Assembly (NCBI RefSeq): GCF_030813495.1
Contig: NZ_JAUSUI010000011.1
Coordinates: 87,551 to 151,550, forward strand
Length of the DNA: 64,000 nucleotides
Direction of reading: 5' to 3'
Source: Ancylobacter polymorphus
GTDB taxonomy: Bacteria; Pseudomonadota; Alphaproteobacteria; Rhizobiales; Xanthobacteraceae
Shown here: positions 1-8,755 of the stretch, one piece after another
Layout: the number at the start of each line of letters is the position of its first letter
Numbering within the stretch: the stretch's first letter is position 1
The notes under the pieces: model-generated
Told to the model about the DNA's origin: nothing
The model's database searches: none
What the model saw: only the letters and a program-made list of their open reading frames with translations
Made by a program: the position numbers and the translations under genes

Positions 1-1946
1 TGGGTGCGCGCGGCCCGGCGCTGATCGAGGACTTCCATTTCCGCGAGAAGATGTTCCATTTCGACCATGAGCGCATTCCCGAGCGCGTGGTGCATGCCCG
101 CGGCTATGGCGCGCATGGCTATTTCGAGACCTATGAATCGCTGGCCGAATACACCCGCGCCGACCTGTTCCAGCGCCCGGGCGAGAAGACGCCCGCCTTT
201 GTCCGCTTCTCCACCGTCGCCGGCTCCAAGGGCTCCTTCGATCTCGCCCGCGACGTGCGCGGCTTCGCGGTGAAGATCTACACGAGGGAAGGCAATTGGG
301 ACCTCGTCGGCAACAATATTCCGGTATTCTTCATCCAGGACGCCATCAAGTTTCCCGATGTCATCCACGCGGTGAAGCCGGAACCGGACCGCGCCTTTCC
401 GCAGGCGCAGTCGGCGCATGACAATTTCTGGGACTTCATCTCGCTGACCCCGGAATCCATGCACATGATCATGTGGGTGATGTCCGACCGGGCGATCCCG
501 CGCTCCTTCCGCTTCATGGAAGGTTTCGGCGTCCACACCTTCCGACTGGTGAACGCCAAGGACGAATCCACCTTCGTCAAATTCATCTGGAAGCCCAAGC
601 TCGGGCTGCAATCCGTGGTCTGGAACGAGGCGGTGAAGATCAACGGAGCCGACCCCGATTTCCATCGCCGCGACCTCTGGCAGGCGATCCAGTCCGGCGA
701 TTTTCCGGAATGGGAATTGTGCGTGCAGCTGTTCGACCAGGAATTCGCCGACAGCTTCGATTTCGACGTGCTCGATCCCACCAAGCTGATCCCGGAAGAA
801 ATCATCAAGCCGATCCCCGTCGGCCGGCTGGTGTTGGACCGCATGCCGGATAATTTCTTCGCCGAGACCGAGCAGGTGGCGTTCATGACGCAGAACGTGC
901 CGCCGGGCATCGATTTCTCCAACGACCCGCTGCTGCAGGGGCGCAACTTCTCCTATCTCGACACCCAGTTGAAGCGGCTCGGCAGCCCGAACTTCACCCA
1001 TATCCCGGTCAACGCGCCGAAATGCCCCTTCGCGCATTTCCAGCAGGATGGGCATATGGCGATGCGCAACCCGGTGGGGCGCACCAATTACCAGCCCAAT
1101 TCGCGCGGCGAGGGCCCGCGGCCCGACCCGGTGCGCGGCTTCCGCTCCTTCGCGGAAGTGATCGAGGCGCCCAAGGTGCGGCTGCGGCCGGAGAGCTTCG
1201 CCGACCATTACAGCCAGGCCCGTCAGTTCTTCAACAGCCAGACCGCGCCGGAGCAGAAGCACATCGCCATGGCGCTGACTTTCGAGCTTGCCAAGGTGGA
1301 AGAGGTGGTCATCCGCGAGCGCATGGTGGCGCATCTGCTCAACATCGACGAGGCGCTGGGCGCGACGGTCGCCGACAAGCTCGGCATCGACACGCTGCCC
1401 AAGCCCGCCGATACGGCCGTGACCCCGCGCGACGACCTGCCCGCCTCGCCCGCGCTCAGCATCATCGAGAACGGCCCGAAGAGCTTTAGGGGTCGCAAGG
1501 TCGGCGTGCTGGTGAGCAATGGCTGCGACGGCACGCTGCTGACGGCGCTTCAGGCGGCGCTGGCGGCGGAGGGTGCGATGATGGAGCTGGTGGCGCCGAA
1601 AGTGGGCGGCGTGGCGACCGCCGACGGCAGCAAGCTGCCCGCCCATCGCATGATCGACGGCGGGCCCTCGGTGCTGTTCGACGCGGTGGCGCTGCTGCTG
1701 TCGGAGGAAGGCGCGGAACGGCTCGCCGGCGAGGCGGCGGCGCGCGATTTCGTGGCGGACGCCTTCGCCCATTGCAAGTTCATCGGCTTCACCGCCGCCG
1801 CCCTGCCGCTGCTGGCCAAGGCCGGCGTCGCCCCGGATGAAGATGAGGGACTGATTGCGCTGCAGGATGGCGCCTCGGTGGACGCCTTCGTTGAGAGCTG
1901 CCGCGCGCTGCGCCTGTGGGCGCGGGAAGCGGCGGTCAAGCTCTGA
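1..1946 (+). CDS. katE: Large-subunit heme catalase (HPII type), 5' end outside window
   Basis: Hydrogen peroxide disproportionation by a cytoplasmic heme catalase. The reading frame is open from base 3, and catalase residues ([13 protein letters not shown]) precede the first ATG at 51, so the true start lies outside the window. The active-site His lies in RVVHARG, the Asn in [10 protein letters not shown] and the heme-ligand Tyr in NFSYLDTQ. After the catalase core (to about residue 480) a C-terminal region of about 150 residues resembles the DJ-1/PfpI flavodoxin-like domain of large clade II catalases ([14 protein letters not shown]). A cysteine hydrolase begins 12 bases downstream and exonuclease III follows, suggesting a peroxide-stress operon. 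The identity is secure; only the N-terminus is missing. Confidence 0.96.
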   Translation, partial: GARGPALIEDFHFREKMFHFDHERIPERVVHARGYGAHGYFETYESLAEYTRADLFQRPGEKTPAFVRFSTVAGSKGSFDLARDVRGFAVKIYTREGNWDLVGNNIPVFFIQDAIKFPDVIHAVKPEPDRAFPQAQSAHDNFWDFISLTPESMHMIMWVMSDRAIPRSFRFMEGFGVHTFRLVNAKDESTFVKFIWKPKLGLQSVVWNEAVKINGADPDFHRRDLWQAIQSGDFPEWELCVQLFDQEFADSFDFDVLDPTKLIPEEIIKPIPVGRLVLDRMPDNFFAETEQVAFMTQNVPPGIDFSNDPLLQGRNFSYLDTQLKRLGSPNFTHIPVNAPKCPFAHFQQDGHMAMRNPVGRTNYQPNSRGEGPRPDPVRGFRSFAEVIEAPKVRLRPESFADHYSQARQFFNSQTAPEQKHIAMALTFELAKVEEVVIRERMVAHLLNIDEALGATVADKLGIDTLPKPADTAVTPRDDLPASPALSIIENGPKSFRGRKVGVLVSNGCDGTLLTALQAALAAEGAMMELVAPKVGGVATADGSKLPAHRMIDGGPSVLFDAVALLLSEEGAERLAGEAAARDFVADAFAHCKFIGFTAAALPLLAKAGVAPDEDEGLIALQDGASVDAFVESCRALRLWAREAAVKL

Positions 1947-1958
1947 GCGGGGCCGATC

Positions 1959-2567
1959 ATGGCAGCCCACGGCCTCGTCCACGGTCCGCTCGGCGCGAAC
2001 TGCCTGCATCTGTGCGTCGACATGCAGCGCCTGTTCGCACCGGGCTCGCCCTGGGCTGTGCCGTGGCTGGAAAAGGTGCTGCCGGCGGTGGAGGCGCTGT
2101 GTGCGCACCGTCCCGAACGGACGGTGTTCACGCGCTTCGTGCCGCCGCAGCGGCCGGGCGAGGCCGTCGGCAGCTGGGCGCGCTATTATCAGCGCTGGGA
2201 GTGCGTCACCGGCGAGGCATTGGGTCCGGAGGCCGTGCGTCTGGTGCCAATTCTGGAGCGCTTCGTGCCGCCGGCGCAGGTTGTCGACAAGAGCGTCTAT
2301 TCGCCCTGGACCGAGGGACGGCTCGACGCCTTGCTGGCCCCCGCCGGGGTCGAGGCCCTGGTCATCAGCGGCGGCGAGACGGATGTCTGCGTTCTCGCCA
2401 CCGCACTCGGCGCCATCGACCGCGGCTTTCGCGTCATCCTGGCCACCGATGCGCTGTGCAGTTCCTCCGATGCCACCCATGACGCGCTGATGGAGCTCTA
2501 CACCCGCCGCTTCAGCCAGCAGGTGGAAATCGCCCGCACCGAGGAGGTGCTGGCGCACTGGCGCTGA
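1959..2567 (+). CDS. Isochorismatase-family cysteine hydrolase
   Basis: A 202-residue protein of the isochorismatase/nicotinamidase-like superfamily. The expected catalytic triad is visible: Asp in CVDMQ near residue 25, Lys in VVDKSVYS near 110 and the nucleophilic Cys in TDVCVLATALGA near 147. Length matches the family. The substrate cannot be assigned; these enzymes cleave amide or vinyl-ether bonds. It sits 12 bases after the catalase stop and 25 bases before exonuclease III on the same strand, so co-transcription is likely. A role in removing a damaged metabolite under oxidative stress is only inference. Confidence 0.85.
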   Translation: MAAHGLVHGPLGANCLHLCVDMQRLFAPGSPWAVPWLEKVLPAVEALCAHRPERTVFTRFVPPQRPGEAVGSWARYYQRWECVTGEALGPEAVRLVPILERFVPPAQVVDKSVYSPWTEGRLDALLAPAGVEALVISGGETDVCVLATALGAIDRGFRVILATDALCSSSDATHDALMELYTRRFSQQVEIARTEEVLAHWR

Positions 2568-2592
2568 ACCGTTTCCGCAACGGACGCCACCG

Positions 2593-3399
2593 ATGAAGAT
2601 CGCCACCTTCAACGTCAACGGCATCAATGGCCGCCTCCCGGTGCTGCTGCGGTGGCTGGAGGAGGCGCGGCCGGACGTGGTGTGTCTGCAGGAACTTAAA
2701 GCTCCCGACGCCCGCTTTCCCGTTCGCGCCATCGAGCAGGCTGGCTATGGCGCCATCTGGTACGGCCAGAAGAGCTGGAACGGCGTCGCCATTCTCGCCC
2801 GCGGCCGCGAGCCGATCGAGACGAGACGCGGCCTGCCGGGCGAGGCGGAGGACACGCAGGCGCGCTATATCGAGGCCGCGGTCGAGGGCCTGCTGATCGG
2901 TTGCCTCTATCTGCCGAACGGCAACCCGGCGCCGGGACTGAGATACGACTACAAGCGGCGCTGGTTCGCGCGGCTGCTGGCGCATGCAGCGGAATTGCGG
3001 GCACTCGACGTGCCTGTCGTGCTCGCCGGCGACTACAATGTGATGCCGACCGAACTCGACGTGCACAAGCCGGAGCGCTGGGTGGATGACGCGCTGTTCC
3101 GGCCGGAGGTGCGCGAGGCCTTCCACACCCTCACCGCACAGGGCTGGACCGACGCGCTGCGCGCGCGGCATCCCGGTGAACGCCTCTACACCTTCTGGGA
3201 TTATCTCCGCCGCGCCTTCGCGCGCGATGCCGGGCTGCGGCTCGACCACCTGCTGCTGAGCCCCACGCTGGCGCCGCGCCTCACCGCCGCCGGGGTCGAC
3301 CGTGCCGTGCGCGGCTGGGACAAGGCGAGCGACCACGCCCCGGTCTGGATCGAACTCGACCCCGCCCGCCCAGCCTGGCGGCGGAAGCCGAAGGCCTAG
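2593..3399 (+). CDS. xthA: Exodeoxyribonuclease III (AP endonuclease)
   Basis: A 268-residue member of the endonuclease/exonuclease/phosphatase fold, the usual XthA length. It opens with MKIATFNVNGINGRL. Metal- and catalysis-related motifs follow: CLQELKAPD near residue 34, AGDYNVMPTELDV near 150 and KASDHAPVWIE near the C-terminus. The role is base-excision repair, cutting 5' of abasic sites and removing 3' blocking groups. Third gene of the catalase operon, which fits repair of peroxide damage. It converges with the ECF42-type sigma gene, with 6 bases between the stops. Confidence 0.93.
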   Translation: MKIATFNVNGINGRLPVLLRWLEEARPDVVCLQELKAPDARFPVRAIEQAGYGAIWYGQKSWNGVAILARGREPIETRRGLPGEAEDTQARYIEAAVEGLLIGCLYLPNGNPAPGLRYDYKRRWFARLLAHAAELRALDVPVVLAGDYNVMPTELDVHKPERWVDDALFRPEVREAFHTLTAQGWTDALRARHPGERLYTFWDYLRRAFARDAGLRLDHLLLSPTLAPRLTAAGVDRAVRGWDKASDHAPVWIELDPARPAWRRKPKA

Positions 3400-3405
3400 C
3401 GACCC

Positions 3406-4659
3406 TCATTTCAGCCCGTCGAGATGGCTGCGTATATGCGCGGCCTCGGCCGGCGTCGTGGCGAGGCTGATGGCGGCCATGAAGCCTTCGCGCGCCTCAC
3501 CGGTGCGGCCGAGCTGCATCAGCAGCGCGCCGCGCAGGCCGTGATAGTGGAAATAGCCGGAAAGCCGCTCGCCCAAAGGCTCCACCATGGCGAGCGCGGC
3601 TTCCGGGCCGCGCAGTTTGGAAATCGCCACCGCACGGTTCAGCGTTACGACGGGCGAGGGGGTCATGATTTCGAGCGTGCCGTAGAGCAGGTCGATCTGC
3701 GCCCAGTCGGTCTCTTCCGCGGTGGAGGCGCGCGCGTGCAACGCGGCGATGGCCGCCTGCACCTGATAGGGGCCGGGCCGGCGGTGGCGCATCGCCTTGT
3801 CGAGCAATGCCAGCCCCTCAGCGATGAAGGTGCGATTCCACAGGGCGCGATCCTGGTGCTCCAGCAGGATCACCGTGCCGTCAGCGGCGAAGCGGGCCGG
3901 GGCGCGGGCGTGCTGCAGCAGCATCAGCGCCGCCAGCCCCATGATTTCGGGTTCGGCCGGAAACAGCCGCAGCAGCAGCCGGGCGAGGCGGATCGCCTCC
4001 TCGCACAGCGGCGCGCGTGCCGCCGCCGCGTCGCCAGCCGTGGAATAGCCCTCGTTGAAGACGAGATAGAGCATGGCGGCGACGGCGCCGAGCCGCTCCG
4101 CCCGCTCCACCGCGCCGGGCGGCTCGAAGGGCACGCCGCCTTCGCCCGCCTGCGCACGGGCGATGCGCGCCTTGGCGCGGGTGATGCGCTGCTCCATCGC
4201 CGTCTCGCTCACCAGGAAGGCGCGGGCGATCTGGCCGATGGAGAGGCCGGAGACGATGCGCAGGGCGAGCGCGATCTGCTGCGTCGCCGGCAGTTCGGGA
4301 TGGCAGCAGATGAAGAGCAGCCGCAGCACGTCGTCGCGGTAATGCGCGCCATCGATCCGCGCCGCAACCGCCGCCTCGGCGTCCTCCGTATCGGAAAAGG
4401 CATCTTCCGGCGGCAGCTCAACCTGCCTCGCCCGGCGCCGCACGCTGTCGAGCGCGACATTGCGGCCGACAAAGATGAGCCAAGCGGCCGGATCGCGCGG
4501 CGGGCCGTTCTGCGGCCAGCTCTTCAGCGCCCGGAGGCACGCCTCCTGAAACGCCTCTTCGGCGAGGTCGAGATCGCGGAAATAGCGCAGCAGCGCCGCG
4601 ACCGCCTGCGGGCGCGCCGCCGTGAGCACCGGGCCGAAGGCGCGCGCCTCCTCGCTCAT
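3406..4659 (-). CDS. ECF42-type RNA polymerase sigma factor with C-terminal TPR-like extension
   Basis: A 417-residue protein. Residues 1-170 are an ECF sigma factor: region 2 contains AEEAFQEACLRALKSWP, and region 4 contains ATQQIALALRIVSGLSIGQIA. About 240 further residues form an alpha-helical, TPR/DUF6596-like extension (for example LNRAVAISKLRGPEAAL), which ordinary ECF factors lack. Its start overlaps the stop of the upstream DGPF/YCII gene by four bases (ATGA). In the ECF42 family the partner is a DGPF protein and the C-terminal extension controls activity, so both length and context agree. Last gene of a five-gene operon. The inducing signal is unknown. Confidence 0.88.
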   Translation of the reverse strand: MSEEARAFGPVLTAARPQAVAALLRYFRDLDLAEEAFQEACLRALKSWPQNGPPRDPAAWLIFVGRNVALDSVRRRARQVELPPEDAFSDTEDAEAAVAARIDGAHYRDDVLRLLFICCHPELPATQQIALALRIVSGLSIGQIARAFLVSETAMEQRITRAKARIARAQAGEGGVPFEPPGAVERAERLGAVAAMLYLVFNEGYSTAGDAAAARAPLCEEAIRLARLLLRLFPAEPEIMGLAALMLLQHARAPARFAADGTVILLEHQDRALWNRTFIAEGLALLDKAMRHRRPGPYQVQAAIAALHARASTAEETDWAQIDLLYGTLEIMTPSPVVTLNRAVAISKLRGPEAALAMVEPLGERLSGYFHYHGLRGALLMQLGRTGEAREGFMAAISLATTPAEAAHIRSHLDGLK

Positions 4660-5027
4660 GGCCGGGCGCCGCCATCCATGAACAGGCCGACCGGGCGAAT
4701 CTCGTAGGAACCGCCGGGATTGGCCGCGCCGAGTTCGCGGGCGATGCCGAGTGCCTCTTCGAGGTCGGCGCAGTCGAGTATGTAGAAGCCGAGCAATTGC
4801 TCCTTGGTCTCGGCGAAGGGCCCGTCGAGCACCAAAGGCGGGTCTTGATCCTTGCGCAGGGTGGTGGCCGCCGTGGTCGGCAGCAGTCGCGCCACCGGGC
4901 CGAGCTTGCCGTCCCTGGCGAGCCGTTCCTGCACCACGGCGAGCTTCTGCATCACCGCGTCGTCCTCTTCCCTAGTCCAGGCGCAGACGACGTCTTCCTG
5001 GTGGTAACAGAGCAGGGCATAGAACAT
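4656..5027 (-). CDS. DGPF/YCII-domain protein, partner of ECF42 sigma
   Basis: A 123-residue YCII-related (DGPF) protein. The hallmark DGPFAETKEQLLGFYIL is present near residue 70. The frame is open further upstream, but I chose the ATG at 5027 because it gives MFYALLCYHQ, the usual N-terminus, and AAAGG precedes it. Translationally coupled (ATGA) to the sigma gene downstream. DGPF proteins are consistently found beside ECF42 sigma factors; their biochemical role is not established and no substrate is proposed here. Confidence 0.88.
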   Translation of the reverse strand: MFYALLCYHQEDVVCAWTREEDDAVMQKLAVVQERLARDGKLGPVARLLPTTAATTLRKDQDPPLVLDGPFAETKEQLLGFYILDCADLEEALGIARELGAANPGGSYEIRPVGLFMDGGARP

Positions 5028-5052
5028 GAGAGACCTTTCGCGAGAGACAGGA

Positions 5053-5349
5053 TCAGCCACCGCTGATCGCGGTGATGACGAAGACATCGGCGCCGGGGGG
5101 GAGCGGGGTGGAAAGCCGCGCCCGCCTTCCGTCGACGAAGATGTTGATGTGGCGCCTTATCGCCGGCGTTTCGTCGCAGATACGCTCGCGCATGCCGGGC
5201 CACAGCGCATCCAGCCCGTCCACCAGTTCGGCGACGCTGGCGGCGGGTAGCGCCACCTGCCGCGCGGCGCCGGGAAACAGCACCACGAGATGGGGCGGCA
5301 GGCGCACCAGCACCGGCGCCGGCATGTCGGCCGGCCGCTCCCCCGCCAT
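5053..5349 (-). CDS. MoaD/ThiS-family ubiquitin-like protein
   Basis: A 98-residue protein with the beta-grasp sulfur-carrier layout. The N-terminus is VLVRLPPHLVVLFP, the middle is VAELVDGLDALWPGMRERI, and it ends exactly in Gly-Gly (ITAISGG), the residues that are adenylated or thiocarboxylated in this family. A longer overlapping frame exists, but its upstream part is the shadow of the BNR gene; ATG 5349 lies 5 bases after that gene's stop (an alternative ATG is at 5325). MoaD-like proteins are often paired with BNR-propeller genes. The target pathway is unknown; there is no moa or thi gene nearby. Confidence 0.82.
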   Translation of the reverse strand: MAGERPADMPAPVLVRLPPHLVVLFPGAARQVALPAASVAELVDGLDALWPGMRERICDETPAIRRHINIFVDGRRARLSTPLPPGADVFVITAISGG

Positions 5350-5354
5350 CGGCC

Positions 5355-6440
5355 TCACCGCTCGATCACCAGCGTTTCGACCGAGGTGATGGTCGGTAGA
5401 TGCGGGGCGATGCAGTGCCAGCTTTCGCCCTCGTCGGCGCTGGCATAGAGCCCGCCGGCATTGCTGCCGAAATACACCCCGGCAGGTTCCAGCGTGTCGG
5501 TGGCCATGGCCTGGCGCAGCACGTTGAAATAGGCGCCGCCCTGCGGCAGGCCCGCGCGCTGCGCCCGCCAGCTGGCGCCGGCATCCCCTGTGCGCCAGAC
5601 GGCGGCATTGCCCTCCGGCATGAAGCGGCCCTTGATGTCGCCATTCAGCGGGATGAGATAGAGCCCGTCCGGGTCGCGCGGATGCACGGCGGCCGGAAAG
5701 CCGAAGGAGGAGGGCAGGCCCTCCTCGATGCTCTCCCAGCTGCGGCCGCCATCGTCGGAGCGGTACATGCCGCAATGGTTCTGCTGGTAGAGCCGCCCGC
5801 GCCCGCCCGGCGCCATGACGAGGCAGTGCACGCATTGGCCGAATTCCGGGTAGTTCTGTCCCTCCGGCATGAAGTCGGCGCGGGTGCCGCGGTTGCGGGT
5901 CTCCCAGGTGAGGCCGCCATCCTCGCTGGCGAACACGCCGGCGGCGGAAATGCCGACCCAGATCTTGTTCGCATCGGCGGGGTCGAGCACCAGCGAATGC
6001 AGGATCAGCCCGGCGCCGCCGGGGTGCCATTCCGGCCGGGTGGGGTGTTTCTGCAACCCATCGAGATGGGTCCAACTGCCCCCGCCATCGGTGCTGCGGA
6101 ACAGCCCGGCCGGCTCGACGCCGGCATAGAGCGTGCCGTCCGCGGCCACCGCGAGGCTCCAGACGGATTTCACCGGCGCCTGCCCGGCTTCATAGGCGAG
6201 GCCCTGGCTCGAATGGGTCCAGCTGGCGCCGAAATCGCTCGATTTCCACACTGCCGGGCCGAACCATTCATTGCCGCCGCCGGCATAGAGCGTGCCGCTG
6301 GCGGGATCCGCGACCACGTGGTTGGTCGGCCATGTCTCGCAGAACGGGCCGCGCAACTGCCACGAGCGGCGCGCCGCGTCGCTTTCCGCCAGGAAGGCGC
6401 CCTTGCGGGTGCCGACGAGAACGAGAACCTGCTGAGCCAT
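5355..6440 (-). CDS. BNR/sialidase-like beta-propeller repeat protein
   Basis: A 361-residue protein built of BNR/YVTN-type repeats with recurrent Ser-x-Asp-x-Gly-x-x-Trp Asp-boxes (SSDFGASWTH, STDGGGSWTH, SEDGGLTWET, SDDGGRSWES, TGDAGASWRA, SADEGESWHC), spaced about 50 residues apart, so a six-bladed propeller is likely. It lacks a signal peptide and begins MAQQVLVLVGTRKGAFL. The ATG at 6440 is preceded by a strong GGGAGG site, and the upstream extension is discarded. It is often annotated as exo-alpha-sialidase, but catalytic sialidase residues are not evident and a hydrolytic role is not supported. Operonic with VOC, MoaD-like, DGPF and ECF42 genes. Confidence 0.85.
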   Translation of the reverse strand: MAQQVLVLVGTRKGAFLAESDAARRSWQLRGPFCETWPTNHVVADPASGTLYAGGGNEWFGPAVWKSSDFGASWTHSSQGLAYEAGQAPVKSVWSLAVAADGTLYAGVEPAGLFRSTDGGGSWTHLDGLQKHPTRPEWHPGGAGLILHSLVLDPADANKIWVGISAAGVFASEDGGLTWETRNRGTRADFMPEGQNYPEFGQCVHCLVMAPGGRGRLYQQNHCGMYRSDDGGRSWESIEEGLPSSFGFPAAVHPRDPDGLYLIPLNGDIKGRFMPEGNAAVWRTGDAGASWRAQRAGLPQGGAYFNVLRQAMATDTLEPAGVYFGSNAGGLYASADEGESWHCIAPHLPTITSVETLVIER

Positions 6441-6451
6441 CGCGCCCTCCC

Positions 6452-6868
6452 TTAATCCGTCGCCACCACAACCAGCCAAGCCACGCCGAAGCGGTCGGTG
6501 AGCGTGCCGAAGGCCGGGGCGAAGAAGGTGGGGCCGAGCGGCATCGTCACCTGCCCGCCCTCGGCGAGCGCGGCGAAGCGCTGCTCCGCTTCCTGCGGCG
6601 AGCCGACGGAGAGGGCGAGCGAGATGCCGGCGAAGCCCGCATCGCCCGATTGGCAGCCATCAGAGGCCATCAGCTCGGCCTCACCGATACGGAAACTGGA
6701 GTGCATCACCTTGTCGTCCCAGCCCTCCGGCACCATGCCGGGCGGCGGCGGCTCGGGTGCCTCGCCAAAGCGCATCAGCGCCGTCACCTCTGCCCCAACG
6801 GCGTGCGTGTAGAACGCCAGCGCTTCCTCCGTCCGGCCGTTGAACATCAGATAGGCCTGCACGTTCAT
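6452..6868 (-). CDS. PhnB-like VOC-superfamily protein
   Basis: A 138-residue glyoxalase/VOC-fold protein of the PhnB (3-demethylubiquinone methyltransferase-like) type. It has MNVQAYLMFNGRTEEALAFYTHA at the N-terminus, then MPEGW-like GMVPEGWDDKVMHSSFRIG, and ends with FGTLTDRFGVAWLV. Such proteins often sit beside DGPF proteins and ECF sigma factors. First gene of the minus-strand operon, 11 bases before the BNR gene. A candidate ECF-type promoter lies in front (6904-6930). No reaction can be assigned. Confidence 0.85.
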   Translation of the reverse strand: MNVQAYLMFNGRTEEALAFYTHAVGAEVTALMRFGEAPEPPPPGMVPEGWDDKVMHSSFRIGEAELMASDGCQSGDAGFAGISLALSVGSPQEAEQRFAALAEGGQVTMPLGPTFFAPAFGTLTDRFGVAWLVVVATD

Positions 6869-6903
6869 TGCGGTTCTCCCTCTGGTCGCCTCGATCCTCC
6901 AAG

Positions 6904-6930
6904 GACGAGAAGCGGGGCGCGGAACCGACA
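6904..6930 (-). promoter_or_regulatory. Candidate ECF-type promoter of the ECF42 operon
   Basis: On the minus strand TGTCGG (6930-6925), a 17-base spacer and CGTC (6907-6904) precede the VOC ATG by 36 bases. This resembles the TGTCGA/CGTC-like promoter I recall for ECF42 sigma factors, which would make the operon self-regulated. One base differs from the recalled -35, so this is a candidate only. Confidence 0.4.
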
Positions 6931-7021
6931 GGGCGTCGAGACTTTTTTCGCGGCCCTGTCGGCAGGGGGCCGGGTCGCACGTCCTTGGGGCATCACCGGC
7001 AGATCAGGAGGCTCAAGCGCC

Positions 7022-7465
7022 ATGCCCAGCACGATACGCCTGCACCGTGTCCTCGCAACCCGCCCGGAGAAGGTCTATCGCGCCTTCATCGAGGCGGACG
7101 CGCTGGCGAAGTGGATTCCCCCGCACGGCTTTACCTGCACCGTGCACCATCTCGATGCCCGGGTTGGCGGGACATTCCGCATGGCGTTCCGCAACTTCAC
7201 CACCGGCGCCAGCCATGCCTTCGGCGGAACCTATCTGGAATTGAGCCCCGGCAAGAGTCTGCGCTACACCGACCGCTTCGACGACCCCGCCTTGCCCGGC
7301 GAGATCGTGGTGAGCGTGAACTTGCGCGAGGTGTCGCTCGGCACCGAGCTGGAGATCGAGCAGGCCGGCATACCCGACGCCATCCCGCCCGAAGCCTGCA
7401 CGATCGGCTGGCAGCAATCGCTGGAAAATCTGGCCCGTCTGGTAGAGCCGGAGATCGCCGGCTGA
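7022..7465 (+). CDS. SRPBCC (AHSA1-like) domain protein
   Basis: A 147-residue START/SRPBCC-fold protein. It contains RPEKVYRAFIEADALAKWIPP and GGTFRMAFRNF, typical of COG3832/AHSA1 domains, and ends in a helix ending SLENLARLVEP. An AGGAGG site 10 bases upstream fixes the start at 7022. It is divergent from the ECF42 operon and converges with nrsF. Proteins of this type bind hydrophobic ligands; no ligand can be named. Confidence 0.85.
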   Translation: MPSTIRLHRVLATRPEKVYRAFIEADALAKWIPPHGFTCTVHHLDARVGGTFRMAFRNFTTGASHAFGGTYLELSPGKSLRYTDRFDDPALPGEIVVSVNLREVSLGTELEIEQAGIPDAIPPEACTIGWQQSLENLARLVEPEIAG

Positions 7466-7472
7466 GCGGCGC

Positions 7473-8111
7473 CTACCAGCGCGCCACGCGCGGGGCGAGG
7501 ATCGCCCCCGCCACCGCCAGCCCGGCAATGGCAAGACTGTACCAGGTGGCGACGAAGAGCGGGGAATCGTCCGGACAATGCGCGGCGTAGAACGACGCCG
7601 CCAGCCCGCCGGCCAGCAGCCCCGCCACCGCGCCCGCGAGCGCCGGCCGCGCGGGGGCGCCATGGCGCAGCACGGCAAGGAAGAGCACGAGCGGCGCCGC
7701 GCCGATCAGCGGAATGAAGGTGAGGCAGACCCTCGCATTGATGCCGACAAGCCTTGCCCACCAGTCGGCGGCAGGGACGGCGAGCAGTTCCAGGCCCACG
7801 CCGGCGAGCAGCAACGCCGGCCCGGCCAGCAGCCAGCCGAGCGGGGCGTGCGCCTCCGCCCCCGGCCGCACCAGCCGGCGCAGCAGGAGGAAGGCGCTGC
7901 CGGCCAGCGCCAGCGTCACCACGAATTTGAACAGGAAGCGCAGCGTTTCCAGCGCCGCCACGGCATCGGGACGCGGGCCCAGAGCGAGCACGAACACCAC
8001 CCCCGCCGCGACGACGGCCAGGACCAGCGCCACACGCCAGGCGGTGCGCAGCGGCAGGGGCCGGCGGCCCGTATCGGCCGCCATGGCGCGGATGAGGTCT
8101 TGCGTATCCAT
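7473..8111 (-). CDS. nrsF: NrsF-type (DUF1109) membrane anti-sigma factor
   Basis: A 212-residue integral membrane protein with six predicted transmembrane segments (for example [18 protein letters not shown] and [19 protein letters not shown]) after a short cytoplasmic N-terminus beginning [13 protein letters not shown]. This is the DUF1109/NrsF architecture; in Caulobacter NrsF inhibits the ECF factor SigF. The ATG at 8111 lies one base after the stop of the sigma gene, so the two are co-translated; an upstream TTG would overlap and is less likely. It probably holds the sigma at the membrane and releases it on metal or redox stress. Confidence 0.87.
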   Translation of the reverse strand: MDTQDLIRAMAADTGRRPLPLRTAWRVALVLAVVAAGVVFVLALGPRPDAVAALETLRFLFKFVVTLALAGSAFLLLRRLVRPGAEAHAPLGWLLAGPALLLAGVGLELLAVPAADWWARLVGINARVCLTFIPLIGAAPLVLFLAVLRHGAPARPALAGAVAGLLAGGLAASFYAAHCPDDSPLFVATWYSLAIAGLAVAGAILAPRVARW

Positions 8112-8112
8112 G

Positions 8113-8649
8113 TCACTCACGTCCAAAGCGCCGCGCGATGGCGGCGAGGCCCCGGTGCAGCGCCACCCGCACCGCGCTTTCCGTCATGTCCAGCGTGCGC
8201 GCCGTCTCCTCGACCGAGCGGCCCTCGACCGAAATCGCCGCCACCACCGAGCGCTGCCCCGGGGCGAGCCCTTCCAGCGCCCGGCCGATGTCGCGCGCGC
8301 TCACCGTTTCGACCTCCGGCTGGGGAACCGTCTCGGCGATGTCGTCCAATTCGACCTCCACCCGCCGGCCGCGCCGGCGGAAGGCGTCGATCAGCTTGAA
8401 GCGGGCAATGGCATAGACCCATGGCAGCACGGGGGCTTCCGGCAGCCATGTATGCCGCTTCAGGTGAATCGCCAGCAGCACCTCCTGCACCACATCCTCC
8501 GGGTCCACCCCGCCATGGCTGATCTTGCTGCGCGCATAGGCGCGGACAAGACCGGCGACACGGTCGAGAAACAGCGCATAGCTGCGCGCATCACCGGCGA
8601 TGGCCGCCCGGAGCAGATCGGCAAGTTCGCGCTCGTTCCGGCCGCTCAA
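8113..8649 (-). CDS. ECF sigma factor (SigF/NrsF group) controlling the bufferin operon
   Basis: A 178-residue ECF sigma. Region 2 contains [18 protein letters not shown] and [19 protein letters not shown]; region 4 contains [33 protein letters not shown]. The frame is open to 8727, but a promoter (GTAACA-N16-CGAA, 8690-8665) lies inside that extension. I therefore start at the TTG at 8649, which gives the family N-terminus [18 protein letters not shown] at 8663-8659 is well spaced for translation but may lie at or upstream of the transcript start. It is partnered by nrsF, and the identical promoter in front of bufA shows what it regulates. Confidence 0.85.
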   Translation of the reverse strand: MSGRNERELADLLRAAIAGDARSYALFLDRVAGLVRAYARSKISHGGVDPEDVVQEVLLAIHLKRHTWLPEAPVLPWVYAIARFKLIDAFRRRGRRVEVELDDIAETVPQPEVETVSARDIGRALEGLAPGQRSVVAAISVEGRSVEETARTLDMTESAVRVALHRGLAAIARRFGRE

Positions 8650-8664
8650 CGTCGGCTTCTCCTG

Positions 8665-8690
8665 TTCGCACGCCCGAGGCGACTTGTTAC
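8665..8690 (-). promoter_or_regulatory. Autoregulatory ECF promoter of the sigma-nrsF operon
   Basis: Minus strand: GTAACA (8690-8685), exactly 16 bases, CGAA (8668-8665). Box sequences and spacing are identical to the element in front of bufA. Confidence 0.7.
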
Positions 8691-8755
8691 GGGAGGGCGC
8701 AAAGAACGGCCAAGAGCCGCCGCGCACCGATCACGAATTCGTGTCAGGCAGCAGC

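Noticed and set aside
5053..6075. A 340-residue minus-strand frame combining BNR-region sequence with the MoaD-like protein
   Set aside because: Only its last 98 residues look like a protein family; the rest is the shadow of the BNR gene in another frame.
8650..8727. Longer sigma-factor N-terminus starting at GTG 8727
   Set aside because: It would place the autoregulatory promoter inside the coding sequence, and the extra residues do not resemble ECF factors.
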